Shown here: positions 56,308-64,000 of the stretch, piece by piece | Position numbering within the stretch: the first letter of the stretch is position 1 | How the letters are laid out: every line of letters begins with the position of its first letter | Assembly (NCBI GenBank): GCA_015066705.1 | Contig: SVNV01000002.1 | Coordinates: 1 to 64,000, forward strand | Length of the DNA: 64,000 bases | Direction of reading: 5' to 3' | Source: Ruminococcus sp. | GTDB lineage: Bacteria > Bacillota > Clostridia > Oscillospirales > Ruminococcaceae | Translations under genes and position numbers: made by a program | The notes under the pieces: model-generated | The model's input: only the letters and a program-made list of their open reading frames with translations | The model's database searches: none | What the model was told of the DNA's origin: nothing

Positions 56308-57435
56308 ATGGGATTGAATATGGGAAATGTACTTGGTCTTGTTTTTGCTAATATGCATGATGTGACCGTTTCAGACCTTACAAAAAACAGAACAATGGGT
56401 TCAATTCTTTTCGGCGGAAGATACAGACTTATCGACTTTACTCTTTCCAATATGGTCAATAGCGGAATAAACGAGGTTGGTGTAATTACAAAATCGAACT
56501 ATCAATCACTTCTTGACCATATTGGTTCAGCGAGAGAATGGGACCTTTCAAGAAAGAAAGGCGGACTTCATATACTTCCACCTTTCGGAAACACCCACTC
56601 AGTACTTTACAGAGGCAGACTTGAAGCACTTTATGGCGCACTCAGCTTTATTAAAGCTTCACTTTGTGAATATGTTGTGCTTTCTGACTGTGACCTCGTA
56701 ACCAATATGGACTTTAAACCTATCGTAAGACAGCACGTTGAATCAGGTGCAGATATTACAATGGTAACAACAACAGGTATGTTTAATGCGGACCAGACAG
56801 GTAAGGGTACTGTAGTATCTGTCGGAGAAGATAACAGAGTTCACGATGTTCTTATCCGTTGCCCAATCAGCGGTAACTGTACAATGAACCTTAACATTTT
56901 CGTGCTGAGAAAGGATTTTCTTATTGACCTTATCCAGAACTCGGTAGCAAGAGGAATGTATAGCTTTGAAGAAAGCGTTCTTCAGGCAAGAGTTAAGGAA
57001 CTTAAGATTGTTGCTTATGATTATAAGAAGTTCTACCGTAAGATAGATAGCTTAAATAGCTATTATCAGGCAAACCTAGACCTTATTGATGTTGAAAATT
57101 CAAAGCAGCTTTTCCTGCCTAAGAGACCTATCTATACAAAGGTCAGAGATAACGGCGCTTCAAAATACGGACTTGAAAGTAATGTTACAAATTCACTCAT
57201 TGCTGATGGCTGTATAATTGAAGGTAAGGTTGAAAATTGTGTTCTCTTCAGAGGCGTTAAAATCGGTAAGGGAACAAAGGTAAGAAACTCTATTCTTATG
57301 CAGGATACAGTTATCGGTAATGACTGTGAAATCAATTACGTTATTACTGATAAGAACGTAAATATCTGCAATAACAGACTCCTTACAAGCACTGCTGCAT
57401 ATCCGATGTATATCGGTAAGGGTGCATCAATCTAA
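56308..57435 (+). CDS. glgD: glucose-1-phosphate adenylyltransferase regulatory subunit GlgD
   Basis: The 375-residue paralogue of GlgC. The nucleotidyltransferase fold is kept (FGGRYRLIDFTLSNMVNSGI, the beta-helix end), but the N-terminal GGxGxRL loop is replaced by GLVFANMHDVTVSD, so it is expected to be catalytically weak and to modulate GlgC. A GlgC-GlgD pair is typical of Firmicutes. AAAGGAGAG lies upstream, 18 bp after glgC. Confidence 0.93.
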   Translation: MGLNMGNVLGLVFANMHDVTVSDLTKNRTMGSILFGGRYRLIDFTLSNMVNSGINEVGVITKSNYQSLLDHIGSAREWDLSRKKGGLHILPPFGNTHSVLYRGRLEALYGALSFIKASLCEYVVLSDCDLVTNMDFKPIVRQHVESGADITMVTTTGMFNADQTGKGTVVSVGEDNRVHDVLIRCPISGNCTMNLNIFVLRKDFLIDLIQNSVARGMYSFEESVLQARVKELKIVAYDYKKFYRKIDSLNSYYQANLDLIDVENSKQLFLPKRPIYTKVRDNGASKYGLESNVTNSLIADGCIIEGKVENCVLFRGVKIGKGTKVRNSILMQDTVIGNDCEINYVITDKNVNICNNRLLTSTAAYPMYIGKGASI

Positions 57436-57457
57436 TTTAATTCGGGAGGACAACGTT

Positions 57458-58873
57458 TTGAATATTTTATATTGCTCAAGTGAAGCACTTCCTTTTGCTG
57501 CTTCAGGCGGACTTGCTGATGTTGCAGGCTCATTGCCTGCAGCTATCAATGCAGAAGGTGGACACGAATGTAGAGTTGTAATGCCTTACTATGGCTCAAT
57601 TAAGCCTGAGCTTAAGGATACCTGCCATTTTCTCACAAACTTCAGCGTGCCTGTTGCTTGGAGAAATCAGTACTGTGGAGTTTTTGTAAGTGTTTATAAG
57701 GGGGTTACATACTACCTTCTTGATAACGAATATTACTTTAACAGAAACGGACTTTATGGCTTCTATGATGATGCTGAGAGATATATTTTCTTCTCAAGAG
57801 CTATTCTCGAGCTTCTTCATTATATCGACTTCAAGCCTGATGTTCTTAACTGTAACGACTGGCAGACTGCACTTGTTCCTGTTTATTATGATGTTTTCTA
57901 CCGATATCAACCGGGATATGAAGATATCAAAACTGTTTTCACAATTCATAATATCGCATATCAGGGAAGATATGGTCTTGAGCTTCTTGATGACCTTATG
58001 GGAATCCCTGCATACCATGCATCAATTCTTGAATATGACGGCGACGTAAACTTTATGAAGGGCGCTATTGAATGCTCTGATAAGGTTACAACAGTTTCAC
58101 CAACATATGCTCAGGAGATTCTTGACCCTTGGTATTCACATGGTCTTGATAGAATTCTTGTGCAGAAGCAGCATAAGCTTTGTGGATTCCTTAACGGAAT
58201 TGATATGGAATTCTATAATCCTGAAACCGATACTGTTATTCCGAAGAACTTCTCAATGAAGGATAAGTCAGGTAAGGCTATCTGTAAGCAGAAGCTTCTT
58301 GAAGAAATGGGCGTCACTCCCGGAAACGAACCTGTTATCGGTATTGTAACAAGATTTGTTTCACATAAGGGTCTGGACCTTGTTAAATATGTTTTTGAAG
58401 ATATTATCAGACTTGGTTATAAGTTTGTAATTCTTGGCTCAGGTGAAAAGATTTATGAGGACTTCTTCTCAGAAATGAAGTACAGATACCCTGACAGAGT
58501 AGGTCTCCGTCTTGGATTTGTTCCTGACCTTTCAAAGAGAATTTACGCCGGTGCTGATATGTTCCTTATGCCTTCACAGAGCGAGCCTTGTGGACTTGCA
58601 CAGATGATTTCTCTCAGATACGGAACTATTCCGATTGTAAGAGAAACAGGCGGTCTTAAAGACAGTATCAAGGACGCTGGTGCATTCGGAGGAAACGGAT
58701 TTACATTCAAATCCTATAACGCACACGATATGCTTGACGCTTGTACAAGAGCAAGACATCTTTATGACTGTCAGGTTGAGTGGGCACAGCTTGTTGCTAA
58801 CGCATTTACTCAGGATTTCAGCTGGAAGCGTTCAGCAGAGCTCTATATCGGACTTTATACTAACATTCACTAA
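57458..58873 (+). CDS. glgA: glycogen synthase
   Basis: The 471-residue GT5 enzyme transfers glucose from ADP-glucose to growing alpha-1,4 chains. TTG start at 57458 behind GGGAGGA. The N-terminal loop reads FAASGGLADVAGSLP; E. coli and most GlgA have KTGGL, with Lys15 bound to ADP-glucose, here Ala15. The C-terminal domain has GIVTRFVSHKGLDLV and the MPSQSEPCGLAQMISLRYGT motif. It is the last gene of glgBCDA. Confidence 0.95.
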   Translation: MNILYCSSEALPFAASGGLADVAGSLPAAINAEGGHECRVVMPYYGSIKPELKDTCHFLTNFSVPVAWRNQYCGVFVSVYKGVTYYLLDNEYYFNRNGLYGFYDDAERYIFFSRAILELLHYIDFKPDVLNCNDWQTALVPVYYDVFYRYQPGYEDIKTVFTIHNIAYQGRYGLELLDDLMGIPAYHASILEYDGDVNFMKGAIECSDKVTTVSPTYAQEILDPWYSHGLDRILVQKQHKLCGFLNGIDMEFYNPETDTVIPKNFSMKDKSGKAICKQKLLEEMGVTPGNEPVIGIVTRFVSHKGLDLVKYVFEDIIRLGYKFVILGSGEKIYEDFFSEMKYRYPDRVGLRLGFVPDLSKRIYAGADMFLMPSQSEPCGLAQMISLRYGTIPIVRETGGLKDSIKDAGAFGGNGFTFKSYNAHDMLDACTRARHLYDCQVEWAQLVANAFTQDFSWKRSAELYIGLYTNIH

Positions 58874-58886
58874 GATTTTTTGTTGT

Positions 58887-58925
58887 AAAAACCGTGGGTT
58901 TCTTTTTGAAACACACGGTTTTTTC
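58887..58925 (+). terminator. glg operon terminator
   Basis: A 10-bp plus 5-bp stem with one mismatch (58887-58902 with 58908-58923), a 5-nt loop and a T-run. Confidence 0.9.
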
Positions 58926-58988
58926 TGTTGCAATTTTAATTGTTATGTGTTAAAATAAATAAGAAAAATGCTATAAAGGAGAGTTATT

Positions 58989-60272
58989 ATGAATTATCAT
59001 TTTAAGGATATACTTGCTGTTTTGCCAAAAGATGACGGCTATGAGGTTCGTGAAACCAACGTTTATGTTACTGATGATTTGATTTCAGGAATAGATAACC
59101 CACCTGAAAACTTCAAGGCGGACAGAGTTTTTGATGGTAAGAATAAACTTCTTAGCGTCGGACTTGTAAATGCTCATAACCACGCATATATGTCAGTTTT
59201 CAGAAATAGCGCTGACGATGTTTTGTTTGAAGAATGGCTGTTTAAAAAGATTTTACCAAAGGAAGACCTTCTTACTTCAGAAGATTTGTACTGGGGTACT
59301 CAGCTTTCCTGCCTTGAAATGTTAAAGTCGGGAACAACTTCATTCCTCGATATGCATATTTCTAAGAATATCGTTCCTAAGGCTGTTATTGATGTAGGAA
59401 TGAGAGCAGTTATTTCAAAGGGTATCGTAGGAGAGGGAACTGCTCAGTACGGACTTGACAGAATTGCTGCTGCTAAGGAAGAAATGAATAACTATAAGAA
59501 TAACGAACTTGTTTCCTTTATGTTTGGTCCTCACGCAATCTATACCTGCGACGGAGAATTTCTTAAAATAGTTACAGAAGAAGCAAAGAAAATGGGCGTG
59601 GGACTTCATATCCACCTTGATGAATCACCTGTTGAACATAGAGAAGCCCTTGAAAAATACGGTATGACACCTACCGAATACCTTGATTCACTGGGTGTTT
59701 TTGATGTTAAGACTATCTGTGCACACTGCGTTCAGCTTACAGATACAGATATTGATATTCTGGCAAGAAAGGGTGTCAGCGTTGGTGCTAACCCTGTTTC
59801 AAATCTTAAACTTGCTAATGGTGTTGCTCCTATCAGAAAGATGCTTGAAAAGGGCGTAAATGTTGCACTTGGTACAGATGGACCTGGAAGTAATAACGGT
59901 CAGAATATGTTCAGAGAAATGAATTTCCATTCACTTCTCCATAAGGGACTTAATCACGACGCTGTCGCTGTAAGCGCTGCTGAAACCTATAAGTGTGCTA
60001 CAATCAATGGTGCAAAGGCACTTTCACTTGATAAGTGTGGCGAATTAAAGGTTGGAAATAAAGCTGACCTTTTCGTAATGGATATTAACCAGCCACAGTT
60101 CTATCCAAGAAATAATATGCTTGGTGCACTTTGTTATTCTGCAAGAGGAACAGAAATCGAAACTGTTATGGTTGACGGCAAAATTCTTATTGAAAACGGA
60201 AAGTCAACAACTCTTGACGAAGAAAAGATTTACTACGAGGCAAGCAAAGTTATAGAAAGAATTTCACAGTAA
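58989..60272 (+). CDS. mtaD: 5-methylthioadenosine/S-adenosylhomocysteine deaminase-like amidohydrolase
   Basis: A 427-residue amidohydrolase-superfamily enzyme. It has NAHNHAYMSVFRN (metal HxH), SGTTSFLDMH, GLHIHLDESPVEH, AHCVQLTDTDI and LGTDGPGSNNGQN, the MtaD/SsnA pattern. It would deaminate S-adenosylhomocysteine or methylthioadenosine. Its partner is ahcY, 13 bp downstream, which makes SAH or its inosine derivative the likely substrate. GGAGAG lies upstream. Confidence 0.87.
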   Translation: MNYHFKDILAVLPKDDGYEVRETNVYVTDDLISGIDNPPENFKADRVFDGKNKLLSVGLVNAHNHAYMSVFRNSADDVLFEEWLFKKILPKEDLLTSEDLYWGTQLSCLEMLKSGTTSFLDMHISKNIVPKAVIDVGMRAVISKGIVGEGTAQYGLDRIAAAKEEMNNYKNNELVSFMFGPHAIYTCDGEFLKIVTEEAKKMGVGLHIHLDESPVEHREALEKYGMTPTEYLDSLGVFDVKTICAHCVQLTDTDIDILARKGVSVGANPVSNLKLANGVAPIRKMLEKGVNVALGTDGPGSNNGQNMFREMNFHSLLHKGLNHDAVAVSAAETYKCATINGAKALSLDKCGELKVGNKADLFVMDINQPQFYPRNNMLGALCYSARGTEIETVMVDGKILIENGKSTTLDEEKIYYEASKVIERISQ

Positions 60273-60285
60273 AAGGGGAATATGT

Positions 60286-61524
60286 ATGTCAGAAATCAGA
60301 GATATAAATTTGTGGGAAAGCGGAGAAAAGAAGATTCTGTGGGTTAAACAGAATATGTGCCTTCTCCGTAATTTAGAAGAAAGATTTAAAAAGGAACAGA
60401 CCTTTAAGGGTAAGAAAATCGCTCTTTCAGTTCACCTTGAAGCTAAAACTGCTTATCTTTGTAAGGTGCTTGCTGCTGGTGGCGCTGAAATGTACGTTAC
60501 AGGAAGTAACCCACTTTCAACACAGGACGACGTTGCAGCATCACTTGTTCACGACGGGCTTAATGTATTCGCTTGGCACGGTGCTACCGAAGAGGAATAT
60601 TTCAGACACATTGATGAAGTAATCAAGGTTGGTCCTGATATTATTATCGACGACGGTGGCGACCTTGTTAACCATATTCATAATCATCACCCTGAACTTA
60701 TTTCTAAGGTTATGGGTGGCTGTGAAGAAACAACAACAGGTATTCACAGACTTATTGCTATGGATAGGGAAAACAAGCTGAAATTCCCGATGGTGCTTGT
60801 AAATAACGCTAAATGTAAGTACCTCTTTGATAACCGTTATGGCACAGGTCAGTCTGTCTGGGACGGTATCAACAGAACAACAAACCTTATCGTTGCAGGT
60901 AAAAATGTTGTTGTTGCAGGCTACGGCTGGTGTGGTAAGGGCGTTGCTATGAGAGCAAAGGGACTTGGAGCATCTGTAATTGTAACAGAAATCGACCCTA
61001 TCAAAGCTATTGAGGCTGTAATGGACGGATTCAAGGTTATGCCTATGGAAGAGGCTGCAAAAATCGGTGACTTCTTTGTAACTGTTACAGGCTGTCGTGA
61101 TGTTATTACAGAGAAATCATTCCTCAATATGAAGGACGGTGCAATCTGCTGTAATGCAGGTCACTTTGATGTTGAAGTTGACGTTGCAGGCCTTAAGGAA
61201 ATGGCTGTTGAATCAAGAGAAGCAAGAAACAATATTCAGGGCTATAAGCTTTCAAATGGCAACTGGATTTATGTTATTGCAGAGGGAAGACTTGTTAACC
61301 TTGCGGCAGGCGACGGACATCCTGCTGAAATTATGGATATGTCCTTTGCAATTCAGGCACTTTCTGCTGCATATATCGTTAAGAATAATGGTAAATTCGA
61401 TAAGATGATTGTAAATGTCCCTGATGAAGTTGATAACGAGGTTGCAAGATATAAGCTTGATTACTGGAATATTATGATTGATGAGCTCACAGATGTTCAG
61501 GAAGAATATCTCAATAATGCGTAA
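60286..61524 (+). CDS. ahcY: adenosylhomocysteinase homologue (possibly S-inosylhomocysteine hydrolase)
   Basis: A 412-residue SAH-hydrolase-family enzyme. It has SVHLEAKTAYL, IDDGGDLVNHIHN, the family EETTTGIHR, NAKCKYLFDNRYGTGQS and the NAD fold VVAGYGWCGKGVAMRAKGLG. The C-terminus ends ELTDVQEEYLNNA rather than KPDHYRY, as in archaeal and thermotogal relatives. Its fused-in-operon deaminase suggests the route SAH to S-inosylhomocysteine to inosine plus homocysteine, as known from Methanocaldococcus. Direct SAH hydrolysis remains possible. Confidence 0.88.
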   Translation: MSEIRDINLWESGEKKILWVKQNMCLLRNLEERFKKEQTFKGKKIALSVHLEAKTAYLCKVLAAGGAEMYVTGSNPLSTQDDVAASLVHDGLNVFAWHGATEEEYFRHIDEVIKVGPDIIIDDGGDLVNHIHNHHPELISKVMGGCEETTTGIHRLIAMDRENKLKFPMVLVNNAKCKYLFDNRYGTGQSVWDGINRTTNLIVAGKNVVVAGYGWCGKGVAMRAKGLGASVIVTEIDPIKAIEAVMDGFKVMPMEEAAKIGDFFVTVTGCRDVITEKSFLNMKDGAICCNAGHFDVEVDVAGLKEMAVESREARNNIQGYKLSNGNWIYVIAEGRLVNLAAGDGHPAEIMDMSFAIQALSAAYIVKNNGKFDKMIVNVPDEVDNEVARYKLDYWNIMIDELTDVQEEYLNNA

Positions 61525-61528
61525 AAAA

Positions 61529-61560
61529 TCCCTCTCGGTTAGATTTAATCGAGAGGGAAA
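61529..61560. terminator. bidirectional terminator ahcY / thioesterase
   Basis: TCCCTCTCG (61529-61537) pairs with CGAGAGGGA (61550-61558), with A/T runs outside, between convergent genes. Confidence 0.85.
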
Positions 61561-61562
61561 TT

Positions 61563-61991
61563 TTATTCCTTTATAAGTGCTTCGGCAAACACCTTGTAGA
61601 TTTCAGGGTGGGTTTTCTGACTTCTTATAGGTCGCATATTCACGTCAGTAAGACAGTGACTGGTTTTTGCAACAGCTGATAATTTTCCACCAGCTGTGAT
61701 GTTGATGATTTCATAAGTAAGCTCCATTTTGCAACCGTTGAATTCAGTTACCTTTGGTCTTACTTCAAATTCATCGCCAAAACGGATAGGGTATTTATAA
61801 CTGCATTCAACAGAAAGTACAGGAATCCATACCCCCTCAGCTTCCATACGGTCAAAAGGGTAGCCTGCCTGTGAAAGCATATCAATTCTTGCTTCTTCTA
61901 AAAATCTGATATAATTTGAATGGTGAACAATCGCCATTTTGTCTGTTTCATAATAGTTGGCTTTTCTCTTGAATGGCTTGAATTCTGCCAT
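61563..61991 (-). CDS. acyl-CoA thioesterase (YbgC/4HBT family)
   Basis: A 142-residue hotdog-fold thioesterase. It has the 4-hydroxybenzoyl-CoA-type active-site stretch YETDKMAIVHHSNYIRFLEEARID, with Asp and His pair, then VLSVECSYKYPIRFGDEFEV. The acyl substrate is unknown. Upstream ribosome binding site is GGAGTGA. It has no operon partner. Confidence 0.9.
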   Translation of the reverse strand: MAEFKPFKRKANYYETDKMAIVHHSNYIRFLEEARIDMLSQAGYPFDRMEAEGVWIPVLSVECSYKYPIRFGDEFEVRPKVTEFNGCKMELTYEIINITAGGKLSAVAKTSHCLTDVNMRPIRSQKTHPEIYKVFAEALIKE

Positions 61992-62071
61992 AAAATCACT
62001 CCTTTTTTATAAACAATATATATTATAATACTTTTTTTGAGTTTTGTAAATCAATTTATCTTCTGAAATGC

Positions 62072-62100
62072 TTGACTTTTTGGGGAAATGTAGTTATAAT
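62072..62100 (+). promoter_or_regulatory. alaS promoter
   Basis: TTGACT (62072-62077) and TATAAT (62095-62100) with 17-bp spacing, just ahead of the T-box RNA. Confidence 0.85.
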
Positions 62101-62110
62101 ATATTTGATA

Positions 62111-62337
62111 TTTAAAGGCAATGACGGGATTATCCAAAAGTACGGACAATAAAGAGAGGAAATGGTCGGTGAAAATTTCCAAGTTACGGCTTCTGGTGGC
62201 TGACCCACGAGCTTTGCAGGGGAATAACCTGTGACGTTTAATCTGCGTTAAAGATTTCAAAGTGACACCTTTTTAAGGTGTAATTTGGGTGGTACCACGG
62301 ATTTTACTTCGTCCCATATTGAGGACGGAGTTTTTTT
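62111..62337 (+). promoter_or_regulatory. T-box riboswitch (alanine) of alaS
   Basis: The leader has the conserved T-box sequence TGGGTGGTACCACGG (62286-62300) and a terminator stem (62306-62314 with 62323-62331) followed by seven T's. Stem I includes AGAGAGG and GGTGAAAATTTCC, and the probable specifier codon GCT at 62199-62201 in the loop before GACCCACGAGC. GCU and the UGGU bulge fit uncharged tRNA-Ala with discriminator A. It turns on alaS when tRNA-Ala is uncharged. Confidence 0.93.
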
Positions 62338-62367
62338 ATTGTAAATTTTTATTAGGAGAGATAAATT

Positions 62368-64000
62368 ATGAAATGGACAGGACTTAACGAACTTCGTGAA
62401 ATGTACATCAAGTTCTTTGAGAGTAAGGGACACCTCGTTGTAAAGAGCTATCCACTTGTTCCACAGAACGACAACAGCCTTTTGCTTATTAACGCAGGTA
62501 TGGCACCTCTGAAGCCATACTTCACAGGTCAGGAAACTCCACCTTGCGTAAGAATGGCTGACTGTCAGAAGTGTATCAGAACAGGCGACATCGAAAACGT
62601 AGGTATTACTGCAAGACATGGTACTTTCTTTGAAATGCTTGGTAACTGGTCATTTGGCGAATACTTCAAGAGAGAGGCTATCGAATGGGCTTGGGAATTC
62701 TGTACTAAGGTACTTGAAATCCCTGTTGAAAGACTTTTTGTTTCTGTTTATGAAGAAGACGACGAGGCTGAAAAAATCTGGCACGAAGAAATCGGACTCC
62801 CACTTGATAAGATTTTCAGAATGGGTAAGGACGATAACTTCTGGGAGGCTGGAATTGACGGTCCATGTGGTCCTTGTTCAGAAATCTATTTTGACAGAGG
62901 AGAAGAATACGGCTGTGGAAGTCCTGACTGTACAGTAGGTTGTGACTGTGACAGATATATGGAATTCTGGAACCTTGTATTTACACAGTTTGAAAGACAC
63001 GAAGACGGAACATATACACCACTTGCACAGAAGAATATCGACACAGGTATGGGACTTGAAAGACTTGCTGCTATGATGCAGAATGTTAATTCAATCTTTG
63101 ACGTTGATACAGTTAAGGCTATCCGTGACCACGTTTGTGAAATCGCAGGCTGTGAATATGGCGCTGACAGAAAGAAGGATATTTCTATCCGTGTTATTAC
63201 AGACCATATCAGAGCTGTTACTTTCCTTGCATCTGACGGTGTACTCCCTTCAAACGAGGGCAGAGGCTACGTTATGAGAAGACTTATCAGACGTGCAATC
63301 AGACACGGAAAGCTTCTCGGAATTAACGAAATGTTCCTTACAAAGCTTGTTAAGACTGTTGTCGATAACTCTAAGAATGAATATAATGAGCTTGAGGAAA
63401 ACTACGAATATATCGTTAAGCTTCTCTCAAATGAAGAAAAGAACTTTAATGAAACTATCGACAGAGGTATGAATATCCTTAACGGCTACGTTGAAGATAT
63501 GAAGAATAATGGTGAAACTGTTCTTGATGGTCAGAAGTGCTTTGTTCTTTCAGATACTTATGGTTTCCCAATCGACCTTACAAGAGAAATCCTCGAAGAA
63601 AAGGGCTTCTCATGTGACGAAAAGGGCTTTAAGGAAGCTATGGAAATTCAGAGAGAAACTGCAAGAAAAGCAAGAGGTGGCTCTAAGTATATGGGCGCTG
63701 ACGAAACAGTTTTCCATAAGATTGATAAGGACTACCACACTGAATTTGTAGGCTACGACAGACTTGAAAACGAAGCTACAATCGACTTTATCACAACAGA
63801 AGAAGAGCTTATCAGCGAGGCTAATGCTGATAGCGGTGAAATTTATATCGTTTCATCTCAGACAGCATTTTACGCAGAAAGTGGTGGACAGGTAGGCGAT
63901 ACAGGTATAATCACAACTGATAACGCTACACTTAAGGTTCTCGATACACAGAAGGCTGTTGCAGGTAAGATTGCTCATAAGGCAGTTGTTGTTTCAGGCG
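62368..64000 (+). CDS. alaS: alanyl-tRNA synthetase (3' truncated by window)
   Basis: The first 544 or so residues of AlaS. It starts MKWTGLNELREMYIKFFESK behind TAGGAGAG. The class II core has FTGQETPPCVRMADCQKCIR, the aminoacylation domain has MLGNWSFGEYFKREAI and GMGLERLAAMMQNV, and the start of the editing domain follows. Cys-rich CGSPDCTVGCDCD is an insertion seen in several bacterial AlaS. The editing and C-Ala domains extend beyond the window. Confidence 0.97.
   Translation, partial: MKWTGLNELREMYIKFFESKGHLVVKSYPLVPQNDNSLLLINAGMAPLKPYFTGQETPPCVRMADCQKCIRTGDIENVGITARHGTFFEMLGNWSFGEYFKREAIEWAWEFCTKVLEIPVERLFVSVYEEDDEAEKIWHEEIGLPLDKIFRMGKDDNFWEAGIDGPCGPCSEIYFDRGEEYGCGSPDCTVGCDCDRYMEFWNLVFTQFERHEDGTYTPLAQKNIDTGMGLERLAAMMQNVNSIFDVDTVKAIRDHVCEIAGCEYGADRKKDISIRVITDHIRAVTFLASDGVLPSNEGRGYVMRRLIRRAIRHGKLLGINEMFLTKLVKTVVDNSKNEYNELEENYEYIVKLLSNEEKNFNETIDRGMNILNGYVEDMKNNGETVLDGQKCFVLSDTYGFPIDLTREILEEKGFSCDEKGFKEAMEIQRETARKARGGSKYMGADETVFHKIDKDYHTEFVGYDRLENEATIDFITTEEELISEANADSGEIYIVSSQTAFYAESGGQVGDTGIITTDNATLKVLDTQKAVAGKIAHKAVVVSG

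Noticed and set aside
62257..62619. Minus-strand ORF over the T-box and start of alaS
   Set aside because: It is a shadow of alaS and the leader RNA with no expression signals.
1..64000. CRISPR array or phage-defence island
   Set aside because: No regularly spaced direct repeats, cas-like proteins, restriction enzymes or toxin-antitoxin pairs could be seen.

Overview
This window is chromosomal DNA from a low-GC, anaerobic Clostridia bacterium, most like a gut Ruminococcus (Oscillospiraceae). The assignment rests on the style of RpoB and RpoC, a glgBCDA glycogen operon with the clostridial GlgD subunit, an NfnAB ferredoxin:NADP oxidoreductase, a T-box in front of alaS, SpoIIE and SpoVB-like proteins, surface lipoproteins with a GH5 glucanase, frequent TTG/GTG starts and A/T-rich consensus promoters. 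No species call is possible from the sequence alone. No rRNA genes, CRISPR arrays or prophage are present.

Layout. 1-0.2 kb holds the GC-richer tail of a probable serine recombinase, the likely edge of a mobile element. 0.27-3.5 kb has an Ltp-type lipoprotein, a 262-bp foldback repeat and a phosphoglucomutase (minus strand). 4-11.8 kb is rpoB-rpoC with its own promoter, terminator and a cloverleaf-like palindrome. 12-15.6 kb is an operon of an alpha/beta hydrolase, a membrane-anchored Mur ligase and a D-Ala-D-Ala ligase. 15.6-18.5 kb (minus) carries a lipoprotein, Nnr, AcpS and a two-TM protein. 18.6-19.6 kb has dtd, an ArsC-like protein and tRNA-Arg. 19.8-27.1 kb is accessory-like: a GH5 lipoprotein with an inserted beta-sandwich-like region, a membrane-bound XRE regulator, a P-loop kinase-like protein, tRNA-Leu, an orphan CheY/CheX-like pair, a CmpB-type membrane protein and a GHL10 lipoprotein. 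27.2-31 kb has gdhA and nfnAB. 31-36.6 kb (minus) is spoVB-like/mazG/hup/rqcP/hflX/permease. 36.7-41.7 kb has trpS, an FtsX-type permease and ychF.

41.7-49.3 kb is a minus-strand purine operon, purE-purF-purM-purN-purO-purH-yjbR-purD, preceded by a 45-codon leader ORF whose stop lies inside an intrinsic terminator. It splits the usual bifunctional PurH into a formyltransferase and an archaeal-type PurO, and its PurF lacks the glutaminase cysteine. 49.5-52.8 kb has a small hypothetical gene, rsmA and spoIIE. 53-58.9 kb is glgB-glgC-glgD-glgA. 59-61.5 kb pairs an SAH/MTA deaminase with an adenosylhomocysteinase homologue. The window ends with a thioesterase and T-box-controlled alaS, cut by the window edge.

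How the parts fit. PgcA supplies glucose-1-phosphate to GlgC/GlgD, and GlgA/GlgB turn ADP-glucose into glycogen. GdhA and NfnAB share NADPH and ammonia/redox balance. The best candidates for undescribed biology are the CheY plus four-repeat MshEN-like/CheX protein, the purE leader ORF with attenuator, the glutaminase-dead PurF next to PurO, and the membrane-anchored Mur ligase operon.
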